Shown here piece after piece: positions 34,407-45,767 of a stretch of DNA of 64,000 nt. Where the stretch lies: NCBI GenBank assembly GCA_039545355.1, contig BCJJ01000008.1, positions 992,001 to 1,056,000 of the forward strand. The letters are read 5' to 3'. Within the stretch, counting starts at the first letter, position 1. Each line of letters begins with the position of its first letter. A program made the position numbers and the translations under genes. The DNA comes from Trichosporon coremiiforme. Lineage: Eukaryota > Basidiomycota > Tremellomycetes > Trichosporonales > Trichosporonaceae. The notes beneath the pieces are model-generated. The model was not told the DNA's origin. It made no database searches and worked only from the letters and a program-made list of their open reading frames with translations.

Positions 34407-36232
34407 CTATGGCGCAGGCTGGGCTGGCGCCGGTGTCGAGGAGGGCAGAGGAGTCGTGATGGGTGTCGAGGCAGCCGGGGTGGGACAAGCAGTCGGGGGC
34501 TTGGACTTGATGCGGCCCGCTCTCTCCTGGCTCGGGTCAAGCACTGGGCGTCAGCGCTCATCTTTCCTCTTGTTCTCTTTCCGCGCTTTCCACTTTTCTC
34601 CAAGTGTAAAGTCAAAGCCAAAGTCAGAGACTCGGTACTCACACATCCAAGCGGGCTTATACGTCCCGTCGCCATTCGCGAGCAGCGGGTTGCGCAGCGT
34701 GTTAAGAGTGCTGCCCAGAGAGGTGTACCCCTCGTCATACAGGACGCAGGTCGGCACGTCGAGTTCGCGCAGAAAGTCCCACACCTCGGCGTAGCTCCAG
34801 TCCAGCACGGGATGGACGCGGAGGACTTGCGGCCACGAGGGGTCTGTGGGAGCCAGAGGCTCGACTTCTGCGAATGTCAGCGCATCGTCCTCCCATGGTG
34901 GTCTCTCGTCTCCTCAACAACGGACCCAGATGAGCATATTGCAAAGTAAAGGGGACGAAGAGTCTCTGCCGCTCACTCCGTCCCCTCCGCTCACTCCGGG
35001 TCTTCCCCGCTCACTTCGTGTCCCCTCCGCTCGCTGCGCCATACTCACTTCCATTCGGATCATTCTGCCTCGTCCCCAGCAGAATCGCCTTGATGTCCTT
35101 ACCGCCCTCGCATTCAAGGTACGCCCCCAGGGCGGCCTTCATGCCTCCTCCGAACCTGTACAGGTCCAGCCCATAAAGCTGAACTTCGGAGAGGACGAAA
35201 GCCTCCAGTTCCGGGAACGGATTGGGGGCTGTGAAGTAGACGCTGCGCAGGAGTTGTCTCGGCTTGCGTCTCCTCTCTCTCACCGCCTCGCGCTCTTGCC
35301 TCCGTTTCTCTCTCCGCTGTCTCCGCTCCTCGTCTGTTTCCCTCTCCACAGCGTGTCCGAGGCTACCCGAGACAACTTCGCCCAGCGAACCGACAGACGT
35401 GCCCAGGTCCACGCTGGGTGAGTTCGGCGAATCGGGCTCCGGGCTGGGGGAACAGGTCGGCTCGTGGTGCGTCGCGTGCTCTGAGTGTCCCCTCAGGTCC
35501 AGGTTGGGGACGTGGGGCAGCGGCGGCGGCGCAGCGAGGGGTCGGTCCCAGATACATCTCTGCTCGTCTGTGGGTTCCTTCTCCTGCACTGGGGAGCTCG
35601 GGACGGAGACGTCCGGCATCGCGGCGTGAGGCAGGTCGACCCCCGTGTGCCGCGCGTACATGACTGCGGCGAAGATGTGCAGCAGCACCGTGCAGTCCTT
35701 GCCGCCGTTGAAGGAGAGAGCCACGGCCTCTTCACTGAGATGTCAGCTAGGTTCATGATGATGTTAGCTTTTCAGTGACCCGGGGGGGGCCGAAATGGCT
35801 CGGAGAACAGTGCCTACCGAGCAGGCTCCACGGCTCGCCTCTGCGCTTCGGATCAACGGGGGCTGCACCTTGCCGGACTGCAGTTCACTCCGCACGCAGC
35901 CCTCGTTGCCGGCAAGCTCGCACCATGTTCAGCCAGAGGCTCCAGTGAGATCGTTAGAGGAAGAATAGCTTAGCTCAACTTCTGGAGCGGCCGTTAAGAC
36001 AAGGTTGCAGATACTGCCCCAATGTAGTGTCCAGAAGCTCGAGATTCAACACTCTCCGTCGCTTGCAGCTCCGTCTGCTCGCTACTCTCACTCCGTCGCA
36101 CACTCACCCAAGATCCTCGAGCACTCCATCGATCAGCTCAATAGCCTTTTCAATCTTCTCGCCGAGGGCGTCCTTGACGCGGGCCCTCTCGAGGACGCGG
36201 CGGAGCTCCTCTCCAGAGATGCGGTTGCGCAT
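34407..36232 (-). CDS. FAD1: FAD synthase (FMN adenylyltransferase)
   Basis: Adenylates FMN to FAD using ATP; cytosolic PAPS-reductase-fold enzyme, essential in yeast. Exons on minus: 36108-36232, 35049-35734, 34643-34867 and 34407-34543, about 390 aa. Exon 1 starts MRNRISGEELRRVLERAR and ends LEDLG. Across a 373-nt intron it joins EEAVALSFNGGKDCTVLLH, the ATP pyrophosphatase loop. Exon 2 then carries a Pro/Ser/Glu/Arg-rich insertion of about 110 residues before the core resumes at VYFTAPNPFPELEAFV and LLGTRQNDP. Exon 3 has PVLDWSYAEVWDFLRELDVP and YDEGYTSLGS; exon 4 has DPSQERAGRIKSK and a Pro/Thr tail. Yeast Fad1 is about 306 aa; the insertion explains most of the extra length. A longer upstream frame exists, so the start is likely but not certain. 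Confidence 0.92.
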
Positions 36233-36836
36233 TGGTGTTGCTGTGTTCGTTCCGGATCGTGTGCTGGGCGTCGTGGAAGGTGACAGACCACTTTTGCGCT
36301 GTTGCGGTCCGACTTGATGATTAGCGAGACTGGCTAAGCGCGGATTGCCGGGTTGGTGCGGCGCATGCGGCGCATGCGGCAGACACGGGTCCGGGCCACG
36401 TGCGCTGCGTGCTTGCACCGGGCGGACGGCGTTGCATTTTGCTTCCGCGGGCCGAACTGTCACCTACAGCGTCTCACCGCCGAGTTCTCGCCCTCATCCG
36501 CCGCCTGCAGTCAGTCAGAGCCTTGAGCCCTTGAGCCTGGGTCATGTCGGTTTCGTCTGTCGCCTCCATTCTTGCAACAGACAACCACAGCCACAACCAT
36601 TTCTAGACCATCTCCGTCTGCCGTCCATTGCATCAACACCACGCCCATCACCGAAAGAATGCCCCCATCCACCGCCTGATTCCTGTACACTACTCCTGCT
36701 CCCTGCGCATCCCATCTCTACCCATCAAAACCTGCCCCCGACCCTTCAGCCCCCGACCCCCTCCACACATCTCGCTCCCGCCCTCGACCGACTTCTCGTC
36801 TGACCGATCCCCACCCCGACCCCACATCACACGCCC
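36233..36836. other. Divergent promoter region of FAD1 and MED14
   Basis: About 0.6 kb between two oppositely directed genes. A CGCATGCGGCG near-repeat lies at 36360-36382. The MED14 side is C-rich (36640-36830). Probably a shared bidirectional promoter. Confidence 0.55.
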
Positions 36837-39800
36837 ATGTCGTATTCGCGCGTGCCGGACGGTGCGCAAAGCCCGTCGGGCCCACCGACCCAACCTCCGG
36901 CCGCGCTGCACCAGCTCCCCCAGCCCGTCGCGTCCTCGAGCAGGAATCCGCAACTCGGCCCACACCCGTATTTCCGGTATCCGACGCCGACGCCGGAGCA
37001 GATCGACGAGGAGCTCCCGCCTTACTGGGAGAGCGAGAATGTGGCCCTCGGACCGATGCTCGACCGTCTCTCCCGCAAGGGATACGGCGACATGAAAGTG
37101 CTTGTTGAGCAGACGTGAGTAAACAGCTGTTCAAGGCAAGGCGACCTGCAAGCTAAACAATTAGGCTCCCGCCGCTTGCGATGCGGCAGAAGCCGAAGCA
37201 GATCATCGAGTACGCCAAGTCGACAAGGCAGGCGGTACTCAAGTATCTCGCGCTGCTGCGATGGAAGGCGTCGGTCGACATGCCGAGTGCACCTACGACC
37301 GCTCCGCCCGCCGCTGCCGCCCACTCCTTCCCGACCCCGCATTCGAACGGCGAGTCCAACGACACGAGCCCGTCTTCTCTTCCTGTTAAGAAACCCGAGG
37401 AGCAGCAACGCGGCAAGGTTACGGACGCAAGGAGGATACAGCAGTTCCTCGAGCACCAGAACGCCCAGCACGAGGTTGCGATCGCGCACATCCGGCATGT
37501 CACGAGTCTCGTCGAGACGCTGAGGGAGCGCAACGCCGACCTGCTCACGGCCATGTCGCTCCGAAGCGCTGGCAACTACACCCGCCTGCCGAGCATGCTC
37601 GAGGAGAGCTTCGTGCCCCGCCCAAAGCTGGAGCCCGCCACTGTCCTCGACACGGTCGAGAAGTTGAACGAGCACCTCCTGTACCGGCTACGATGCGTCG
37701 ACTACCTTCCCCCGAGTCTAGTCGTTGAAAAGGTCGCCGACGGACGGGCGTACGTTCGTGGCGGCGGCGAGGCTGGCTGGCGCGCGCAGCTGACCGTCGC
37801 CGGGTTCGACGACGACGCGCGATGGTGGCTTACGGGAGTCGAGTGGGAGTGGACAGCCAAGGGCCAGAAGAAAGGCTTCGCGCCGGACGAGCGGCAGCAG
37901 ATCCTCGACATGGTGAACAAGGACATCCTCGAGCCGCGGCCGATACCGGAGGGCAAGGAAGGGGCGGTCGACGCGCCGCTCGTGCGCGTGACCAACTTCC
38001 TGCAGCACCTGTCGCTCTCGTACCAGCTCGAGGTGCTGTTCTCGCAGGCGCTCACGCTCTCGCAGCAGGCGTACCGGAACCAGCTCATCGTCGATATTGA
38101 CCGCTCCAAGAAGGAGCTCACGCTGAAGTACTGGGTCCGACCGCGGCAGGCGGCGCCGGGACAGAAGCGGCCTGGAGGGCCTAGCACGCCAATCGTCGGG
38201 GGCATCATCACCTTCGCGATCACGGAAAGTAAGACGCCGATCAGCGACGCGGAGCGCCTCCTCCGCGAAGTGTCCGCTGGCACAGACGTGCCTGCGGATC
38301 GCCCGGTCGGGCTCGAGCTCTCGGTGAAATGGACGGCCGGGGACGCCGGTACCGGCGGCGGCCTCAAGGCTGGCAACCAGATGGACGGATCACTGCTACG
38401 GATCGTGAGTTTGCATACGCCCCATTCCTCATGAGGCATCACTGACTGCGACACAGGACTCGGCCGGACTCAGCATGAAAGAGATCCTGGGGACAGCAAC
38501 AAAGGCTCACGCCTCGTTCATCGCGCGTTCGACGTTCTCACCACTGCTCGCGAACCCTCGTCTGGCCCTCGACCCGCTCAACCCCCCCAAGCTCGTCGAG
38601 TCCGAGTCCGCCGCACGCCCAGTGCAGTTCATCATCCCGCTCCCGCCTGCGCAGGGCGAGGCCCACTTCACCGTGTCCGTGTCGGCGACGACTGGTCTTA
38701 TCGAGATCGAGGATAGCATGAAGGACAGCGGACAAGTGCTCGAGAACAAGCGTCTGTTACAGACCAAGCTCGCCACTGCATCGGTCAACGACCAGAAGAC
38801 GCGCCTCGCCGACGATCTGAATCGGTTAATCACGGCCGTGATCCTTGAGACGATCGAGGACAAGATGCGGCAGCTGGGCATGCAGCCGACACGGCGCATC
38901 CCGCTGCGCTCGCACGAGCTGACCAAGACGGATCTGCAGCCATCGTCAACTATTTTCGTGCCGCTCGCCGTGAGCCAGTCGCACTACTTTGTGTCCAAGA
39001 TCACATCAGAGGGCGTCGCGTACGAACTGCTGTGGCTGCTCCGCGTTCCTATGGAGAACGGCGGATACCGCATGGCCGTCGGGGATCGGACGCCGATCGA
39101 CCTGCAGAAGTTGATGGAGCGTCGACGGACAAAGGCGCACAAGCGGGCGCGGGACGAGGACGAGGTGCAGCAGACGAGCGACGCCTGGAACGACGCCCAG
39201 GACGCCCAGGCGCAGGCGGCCAAGTGCCGCTTCGACGTCAAGGCGAAGGACTTGCGCGACATGTTTTTCTACTGCAACGCGCTCGTTGCGCAGACCATCG
39301 TCGAGCAGCAGCTCAAGGACCGCGGCATCCCTTACATCCCGCGCTATCCTGACGAGTCCGACTTCCCTGCGCCGTTCAGCCGCTCCGCGCTGGCCGGCAT
39401 GGTACCGTACATCTGCGTGAACGCGAGCGAGCTGTTCAAGGACGGGCGGGCGACCGAGGTCGCGGCGCCGCAAGTCTACTTCGTACTGAAGGACTGGTGG
39501 AAGGGGTCCAAGTGCAGTGTCGAGACGATTGTGCGCCTGCAGCAGGCGTCGATGAACAATGACGAGGCGGCCGCGAGTGGCGTCGACCCGGCGAGTTCCT
39601 CCGCCTCCCGCGCCGAGGGGATCAAGTACGACCAGGCTACGTCGACGGTACGCTTCCACGCGCCCAACATTGCCAAGTGTGTCCCCGACTTCCTGGAGCA
39701 GTGGGAGCGGTTATCCAAGGTCATCATTGTCGCCGGCGAGGTCAACCGTCTCAACAAGACCGAGGCGTATCGCGACGTGCGCATGCTCAGCTTCGACCTC

Positions 39801-40583
39801 TGCACCGCGACGCTGCAGTACTGGGACGGCTTCCAGGTCGCGATCACGTACACGCCGACGAGCGACTCGTACGAAGTTTCCTTCATCAAGGGCGACGAGA
39901 GCCCGAGCCCGCACCAGCTTCTTGCGCCGTTGTTGTCACACCACCTGAACGAGCTCACTGCGCAGCCGTCGTATGTCCGTGATGCGTTGGGCAGCAACGG
40001 GAAGCAGTTCATCGGCCTCTTGCGCGCGACGCTTCCGCTACTCCTGGAGCAAGAAGCCTTGCGGACGCATAGCGCGAGCGAGTTCCCCGCCCTAGTCGTG
40101 AGGAGCGTGTTCGACTACCGCTTCGTTTGGGACCAGTTCGGCACGACACGTTTCGCGCTCGACATTACTCTGAGCGGCAACTGCCGCTCCTTCCTGCTGT
40201 CGGACGGCGCGCGCCCGCGTCCCCCAAATGAGCAAATGGACCTGAGCTGTGGCGTCCTGACCCCGATCCCAAACTTTGACCGCGTCGTGCAGAAGGGATA
40301 CCAGGCAGCCAGGCTGGCCAAGGTCGCCACGCCGGGGAGCATGAGCACGCCTGGAGTCGCGATGACGCCGAAGACGCCGCGCGCAAACGATCCGCGCACG
40401 CCTAAGACGCCTGCAAAACAGGTCCAAATCGCAAACGGACGAGCAGTCGGCATGCCCCTCCCCCCCGCTATCAAGCTGGATAATGGCGCCACGCTCATGT
40501 GCGCCGCTACAGTGCTTCAGGATGTGCTCCGCGCCATGGTTGCGGAGATTGAGACGCAGGTCGCGGCGTATCAGGCCAAGTAG
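36837..40583 (+). CDS. MED14: Mediator complex subunit 14
   Basis: Large tail/backbone scaffold subunit of Mediator, linking activators to RNA polymerase II. Exons: 36837-37114, 37165-38404 and 38457-40583, about 1214 aa. The N-terminus has a Pro/Gln-rich leader, then the Med14 signature: LDRLSRKGYGDMKVLVEQ joined over the first intron to LPPLAMRQKPKQIIEYAKST, then RQAVLKYLALLRW. A Ser/Pro-rich insertion follows. Later there are long helical and mixed segments typical of the family (HEVAIAHIRHVTSLVETLRE, LNEHLLYRLRCVDYLPPS). The middle is one very long exon with no stops. A TPKTP-rich stretch lies near residue 1150 (MTPKTPRANDPRTPKTP). The final exon ends VAAYQAK. Assignment rests on the N-terminal domain and the length. 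Confidence 0.9.
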
Positions 40584-40746
40584 GCCGTCAGGTCCTCTCT
40601 GCCCTTGAGGCATTTGAAGCATCAGGCGAGGGCAGGAGAGGCACGAGGCTACCCGCGCCGCGAGCCGGGCCGCCGAGATGAGGATAGAATACATGATGCA
40701 TCAATCTTTTGCCTTACGCTGCACATCTCTACGTCTACACTGACAC

Positions 40747-41290
40747 TCAAGCTCCGAACGGGTTCTCGATCTCTTGCGTTGTTAGCTCAGTGCGGACGTT
40801 TACAAAGCTGGGGCTCGCTGCGCTCGCTCGCTACTCACCGGCTGATCCATCGGTCGGCGAGATGAGCACGACGTTCGGGCCGCGCAGCACGACCAGTCCA
40901 AGGTTGCGCGGGGGCATGGCGTCGTCTAATGTCAGCTCTACGGACTAGGGGCCATATCAGCTGAGAACGCACTCTCATACGTCTCGACAACCTCGTCCAT
41001 GACCAGGTTCATCAGCTGGTCGTAGCCCTTGAGCACGCCGGTGACTGTTGTTAGCTTTTGCAACATTTCTCAACTGTGGGCGCGTACGCCTACAGGACAA
41101 CTCACCTTCCCGCCCTCCGAGGAACTTGACGCGGATGCTCTGGTCGACATACTGCGCGAGGTTGAGGATGGATTCCCGCTTCTTGCGGTCGCCGCCGTCC
41201 TGCTTTCCGCCGCGCCCGCCTCGGCCGCCACCGCGACCTCCCTTTCTGTCAGCTGATCTCTTGCGTTGGCAAGCTTACTCGAGAAGACAT
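40747..41290 (-). CDS. LSM7: U6 snRNA-associated Sm-like protein LSm7
   Basis: Subunit of the LSm2-8 ring on U6 snRNA (splicing) and the LSm1-7 ring (mRNA decay). Five exons on minus: 41279-41290, 41106-41241, 40973-41044, 40839-40925 and 40747-40772, about 110 aa. Exon 1 is 12 nt (MSSR). A Gly/Arg-rich stretch follows, then DRKKRESILNLAQYVDQSIR, VKFLGGREVTGVLKGYDQLM (Sm1), NLVMDEVVETYEND, and LGLVVLRGPNVVLISP (Sm2). Two introns appear to end in AAG instead of CAG: the one before exon 2 (the only placement that keeps frame with the CTGAC branch site a normal distance away) and the one before the last exon. Introns are 37-66 nt. Convergent with MED14. Confidence 0.93.
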
Positions 41291-41582
41291 GTTGGATACT
41301 AGTTAGAGTGGGGGTGGGGAGGATGAGTGCAGACAGCGAGCGCGACTCTTGATCTCTCGATACCAGGGCTAGCAGGGCTGGGACGGTGGAACAACATGAC
41401 GTGCGGAAGCAAATTGGCCCTCCAGCCCTCCACCGAAATTGACCCACCCAGAGCCGCAAAGCAAAGCCACTGCCAGCGGACTCTGCCAGGGCCGAGCAAG
41501 ACGCCGGTCCTAGTCCTACGGTCCTGACGTCCCAAGGTCGACTGACGCGATTCACCTCGATCGTCTGACGACACTACTCACC
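41291..41582. promoter_or_regulatory. Bidirectional promoter between LSM7 and SRP68
   Basis: Only 292 bp separate the two start codons of divergent housekeeping genes, so the promoters must overlap. No defined factor site was recognised. Note that the sequence immediately before both start codons is CAAC/CACC-like. Confidence 0.55.
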
Positions 41583-43494
41583 ATGGGCAAGGAGAACCCC
41601 TCGCTTTCCTTCAAGCGTGAGCTACCCGGATGCAGTGCACAGCTGACATACAGTTCTGAACTTGCTCTCGCGCGAGCGCGCCGTATACGGTCTCCGCAAC
41701 GGCGACAATGAGCGGTACCGGTGCGTCTTCCTTCTTCCAGCTGTCATGACCTTACTTGGCGTAGCTAACAGCAGCCACCACTGCGCGAACAAGCTGCACC
41801 GGCTCAGGCAGTCGACCGGCCTGACGAACGGAAAGGGCAAGCAGTTCAAGGCTGCCCCTGCGCTGACCCCGGAAACGGTCAAGGACGCAAAGCACCTGCA
41901 GCTGTTGCTCTTCTCCGCCGAGCGTGCGCTTGCATACTCGCATGAGCTGAAGGCTCTCGCGACGAAGCAGGGAGCCCCCCGCACCGCGCGCAAGGAGCAG
42001 ATGTCGTGGCTCCGCAAGGCGGCCAAGTACTCGACCGAGCTGCAGGACATCACCTCTACGCTCGCGAAGAACGGTGCCAGCATCAACTTCCAGACCCAAG
42101 CCGAGGTCAGCATCTACTACCTCTCCGTCAAGGCTGAGCTCGCGTTCGAGAGGGCGCAGTACGCCGACGTGCTCGCTGCGCTTGCTGCTCGCCGCGAGCT
42201 CCTCGACACGCTCGCCTCGGCCGCGCGCGACAGCCACGACCAGGCGCTCGCCGTCGAGTTCTCCGACGCCTACGACCCCCTCATCCGTTTCTCGGCTTAC
42301 AAGCTCGGTAACGCCGCGAGCCACGACATCGACGCCGTCGTCGCTGACATTGAGCCGGCGATGCGCGATGAGGCCCTCCCTGGTCTCGCTCAGCTTGTGG
42401 AGGGACTCAGGGAGGAGACAAAGGCGGGCGAGATGGAGGCCGGCCGCCGGACGCTCGACGAGGTCGTCTTCGCTGGCCAGAAGGTCGAGTTCCGCTCTGC
42501 CGAGATTGTCGATGCGATGCTCCGCGTCCAGGACGCGCAGGCGCGCCTCGCCAAGGCACAGGGAGGCAAGGGCAAGGGCGGCATGGCTGCGTGGGACCGT
42601 CTGCTCGGCGTACTCGGCGACGCGGAGGCAGTCACCCGCCGCCTGCTCGATGACCAGGTCGGCGCTGCTGGCCAGAGCACCGCTGCCGCTGCCGCGCAGA
42701 CCGCGCATCAGTACATCTCCTTCGAGCTGCTGGCGCACCGCATCCGCCGTGACCTACTGCTCGTTGACTCGCTCGTGGGCACGACGAACGCGCTCCCCGA
42801 GGACCAGACGGCGATGAAGATCGCGGGCGGCCGTGCCCGCGTCGAGGCGGCTGTCAAGGTGCTCTCGGGCATCGTCAAGCTGTACGACACAGTGCTCCAG
42901 AGTATGCGGCAGATCCGCGGCCTGCCCCTCGTGGAGGAGCGGGAGGGCGCGCGCCGTGCTGCCGAGGCCGTCGAGGCGTACTACGCAGCCACGAAGGCGT
43001 ACACGCTCGCGCGGCTGCAGTGTCTCTTCCCGAACCCCGGCTACGCGGCGGCGGTCGAGCTGCTTCAATCCGCGCAACAGAGCGCGGACACGGCGGCCCG
43101 CGTGCTGAAGGAGGGAGGACTGGCGGAGGAGGTCGTGCACCTTACGCCGGAGCAGGCAGCCAAGCTGCAGCAGGACGTCAAGGCGCTCAGCCTGGCGGCC
43201 AAGCGGGCGCTGTTTGCGCAGACGGTCACGAAGCCAGTCTTCTTCGACTCGGCATTCAACTACATCGACTTGCCTATGGAGGATCTGCTCGATCTGGCTG
43301 GAAGCGCGCAGCCGAAGGTGCAGCAGACTCAGCCAGCGAAGCCGGCATCTGTGCCCAAGGCGCCCGTTCGTGAGACGAGGCAGGCCACGCCCTCCATCGA
43401 GCAGCAGGTGCAGCACCAGGAGGAGGAGGAGGAGGAGGAGGAGGAGCCGCAGCAGAAGAAGGGCTGGCTTGGGGGATGGTTCGGCCGTGGTTAG
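41583..43494 (+). CDS. SRP68: Signal recognition particle subunit SRP68
   Basis: SRP68 with SRP72 binds SRP RNA and helps target nascent secretory proteins to the ER. Exons: 41583-41616, 41654-41720 and 41775-43494, about 606 aa. The start MGKENPSLSFK leads to the helical RNA-binding region: LLNLLSRERAVYGLRNGDNE, RYRHHCANKLHRLRQ, then FSAERALAYSHELKALA and SWLRKAAKYSTEL. The rest is tetratricopeptide-like helices. The C-terminus has FNYIDLPMEDLL, a Gln/Pro linker, an acidic run of nine Glu encoded by GAG repeats (43420-43446) and a final KKGWLGGWFGRG, which may be the SRP72-contacting tail. The second intron (54 nt) is in frame without a stop and ends in CAGCAG, so retention or one-codon variants are possible. 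Confidence 0.93.
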
Positions 43495-43705
43495 TTCCCC
43501 GTATCTTGCATGCATTTGGTAGAGGCACTTCGAGAAGGATCCAAGATCGGTCAGTGGAAGACGCAGCGAGGCACGAGATGTGGAGGTCAGTTAAGTTCAG
43601 CGATTTGCCGCCGCCACCGTCCGCCCGACCACCGCCGGCTCGCTGGTAGGCTACTTTTTTTCGCTGGCCGGAGTGACCGCTGTGCATACTCCTCATCCAC
43701 CAGCC

Positions 43706-45633
43706 ATGTCGGAGCAGTCTCCGACGACGCCGGGTGCCCCGGGTGCGACAGCGCCTGGGTCCACTGCCCCGTCTACTACTCCTACTCCCTCCTCTACCTC
43801 CCCTGCCGGCGCCTCGACCTCAACGGCCTCGACGACCGGCACCACCTCGACCGCTGGAGCAGCTGACGCCGCCAAGGACGCGGCCAAGAAGGCGCCGCAG
43901 GAGCTGAAGGGCTTCCGCAAGTCGCTCGAGCACACCGGCCTGCCCAAGTCTGTCATCAACTGGAAGCCGCGCCTGCCGAGCCGGAACTGGTGCATCTTCC
44001 TGACTGTTGTCGGCACAATCTCGTACATCTATTACGACGACCGGAAGAAGGCCAAGGACATCCGCAAGCGGTACGAGGACGCGGTCCGCCCCCTGTCCAA
44101 CGTCCCGCTCAAGAACACGCTTGAACTCCCCCGCAAAGTCACGGTTTATGCGGCGCGATGGCCAGAGGACGACGAGAGTGACCGCGGCCTGCTCTACTTC
44201 CGCAAATACGTCAAGGTGAGTAGCCTCGGATTCTGCGGGATTCTGCGGGCTTGGAAGGTCGAGCTGTGCGAAGATGTCCCCGTTCAAGGGGAATTGCCGT
44301 CACCAGCCCGAGTGCAGCTGGAGGAGGGCTGACAGCTGACTTACAGCCGTACCTCGCTGCCGCCGCGATCGACTACGAGCTCGTCCACGCCCCGCTGTAC
44401 GGCTCCGTCGCGCGCATCGTCCGCGCCAAGGTGCTGAAGGCGCGCCGCGAGTCTCTGAACCTGAACGAGGGTGACGTTCTGGGCCCGATCCACAAGACGG
44501 AGAAGGAGCTCGAGCTGGAGCGGCAGGCGCGCGACGGCGGCGTCGTACTCATGGGCCGCCCGACGATGAAGGAATACCTTGCCGGCCTCAAGGCTGGGTG
44601 GGGCAACGGTGTCGGCGAGTGGGTGTGGGAGGACAGCGTAAAGTCGACTCTTGGTGACGAGCCGTTCGCGGACCCTCCGAAGGAGGAGGTTGTCGAGACG
44701 TCCCCGGAGGGAACGCCGGTCGCCGCTACTGCCGTCCCTGCCGTCCCTGCCATTCCGGCGGGCGGCGTGCAGCACATCGGTCTCCCGAACCCTGCGAACA
44801 AGCTCTCGCTCCCTCCCGTCGAGGACGACGAGCCGGCCAAAAAGTCGTGGTGGTCTGGTCTCTTCGGCCACGGGGGCAAGAAGGCCCCGCAGCCGCAGGC
44901 CCCGAAGGAGCCGGAACAGCCCAAGAAGTTCGAGATCCCGCCCAACTGGCACGAGCCGCCCACTGTCCTCCCTCCGCACGCCCCCGTTCTGCTCGTCGAC
45001 TGGTGCAACCACCTCGGCTTCACGCAGATCCCGTACATGATCTATGACTTCTTCACCGAGCACAAGCGCGTCAAGGCCGGTGCTGAGGCTGCCTACGCTC
45101 TGATCACGGAGCAGACGCGGCCCTTCGAGCCTCCCAATGTGACTGCCGAGGTCGCCGTCGTCGAGGATGCCGCCGCCCTCGCTGAGGGCGAGCAGGTGCC
45201 CTCTGCGCCCTCGATTGCGGGGCACCAGGGCGGCGACGTCGACTTTGACGCCCAGTTCGAAAAGTACTACAAGAAGGACTACGCCAAGACGCCCGAGGAG
45301 ATCGAGAAGGAGCGCGAGAAGTATTACACGGAGAAGCTGCCGAAGCGCGTTGACGCCGCCAAGGCGTTTGCGCGCGGAGACCGCGAGATCACCCCCGAGG
45401 AGCAGAAGAGCGACAAGCCCGTCGAGACCGTCCAGATCCTCCGCGAGGAGAGGAACAAGAAGGAGCTCCGCTGGGAGGGTAACCTTGAGGGATGGGAGAT
45501 TGTCAAGCCCGCCACGCCCGTCGCTTGGGACAACAGGTTCAACGGATGGCTCAAGGTGTACCAGGCCGCGCCGGAGAGCCTGGACGCCGTCATGAGCGTC
45601 CCGGAGAAGAACGGCGAGAGCCGTCTGGAGTAA
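43706..45633 (+). CDS. TIM54: Mitochondrial import inner membrane translocase subunit Tim54
   Basis: Component of the TIM22 complex that inserts carrier proteins into the mitochondrial inner membrane. Exons: 43706-44215 and 44347-45633, about 598 aa. The first 60 residues are Thr/Ser/Pro/Ala-rich. Then GFRKSLEHTGLPKSVINWKP, RLPSRNWCIFLTVVGT (single membrane helix, about 105-125) and YYDDRKKAKDIRKRYEDAV follow in Tim54 order. Exon 2 starts PYLAAAAIDYELVHAPLYGS and contains MGRPTMKEYLAGLKAGW. The C-terminus includes PVAWDNRFNGWLKVY. The intron is 131 nt. A possible upstream in-frame ATG (43673) would add 11 residues; I prefer 43706 because the encoded start MSEQSP looks like a normal N-terminus. 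A long antisense frame here is a codon-bias shadow. Confidence 0.93.
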
Positions 45634-45767
45634 GCGAGCCGCGAGCATAGCGCGCGCGAGCTCGTCCTCCAGAGATCAGAGTAGTTAGTAGTCTTAGAAT
45701 ACCATCTTGCAATGCATCATTCCCATTCAGCCACCTCCTGCATCTCAGATGTCTATGATAGGCCCCT

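Noticed and set aside
43420..43446. GAG trinucleotide repeat as a separate repeat element
   Set aside because: It encodes the acidic Glu run of SRP68 in frame and is better described as part of that gene.
44341..45648. 435-codon minus-strand frame opposite TIM54
   Set aside because: Same shadow effect; Leu/Arg/Asp-rich sequence with no domain, opposite a well-supported Tim54 exon.
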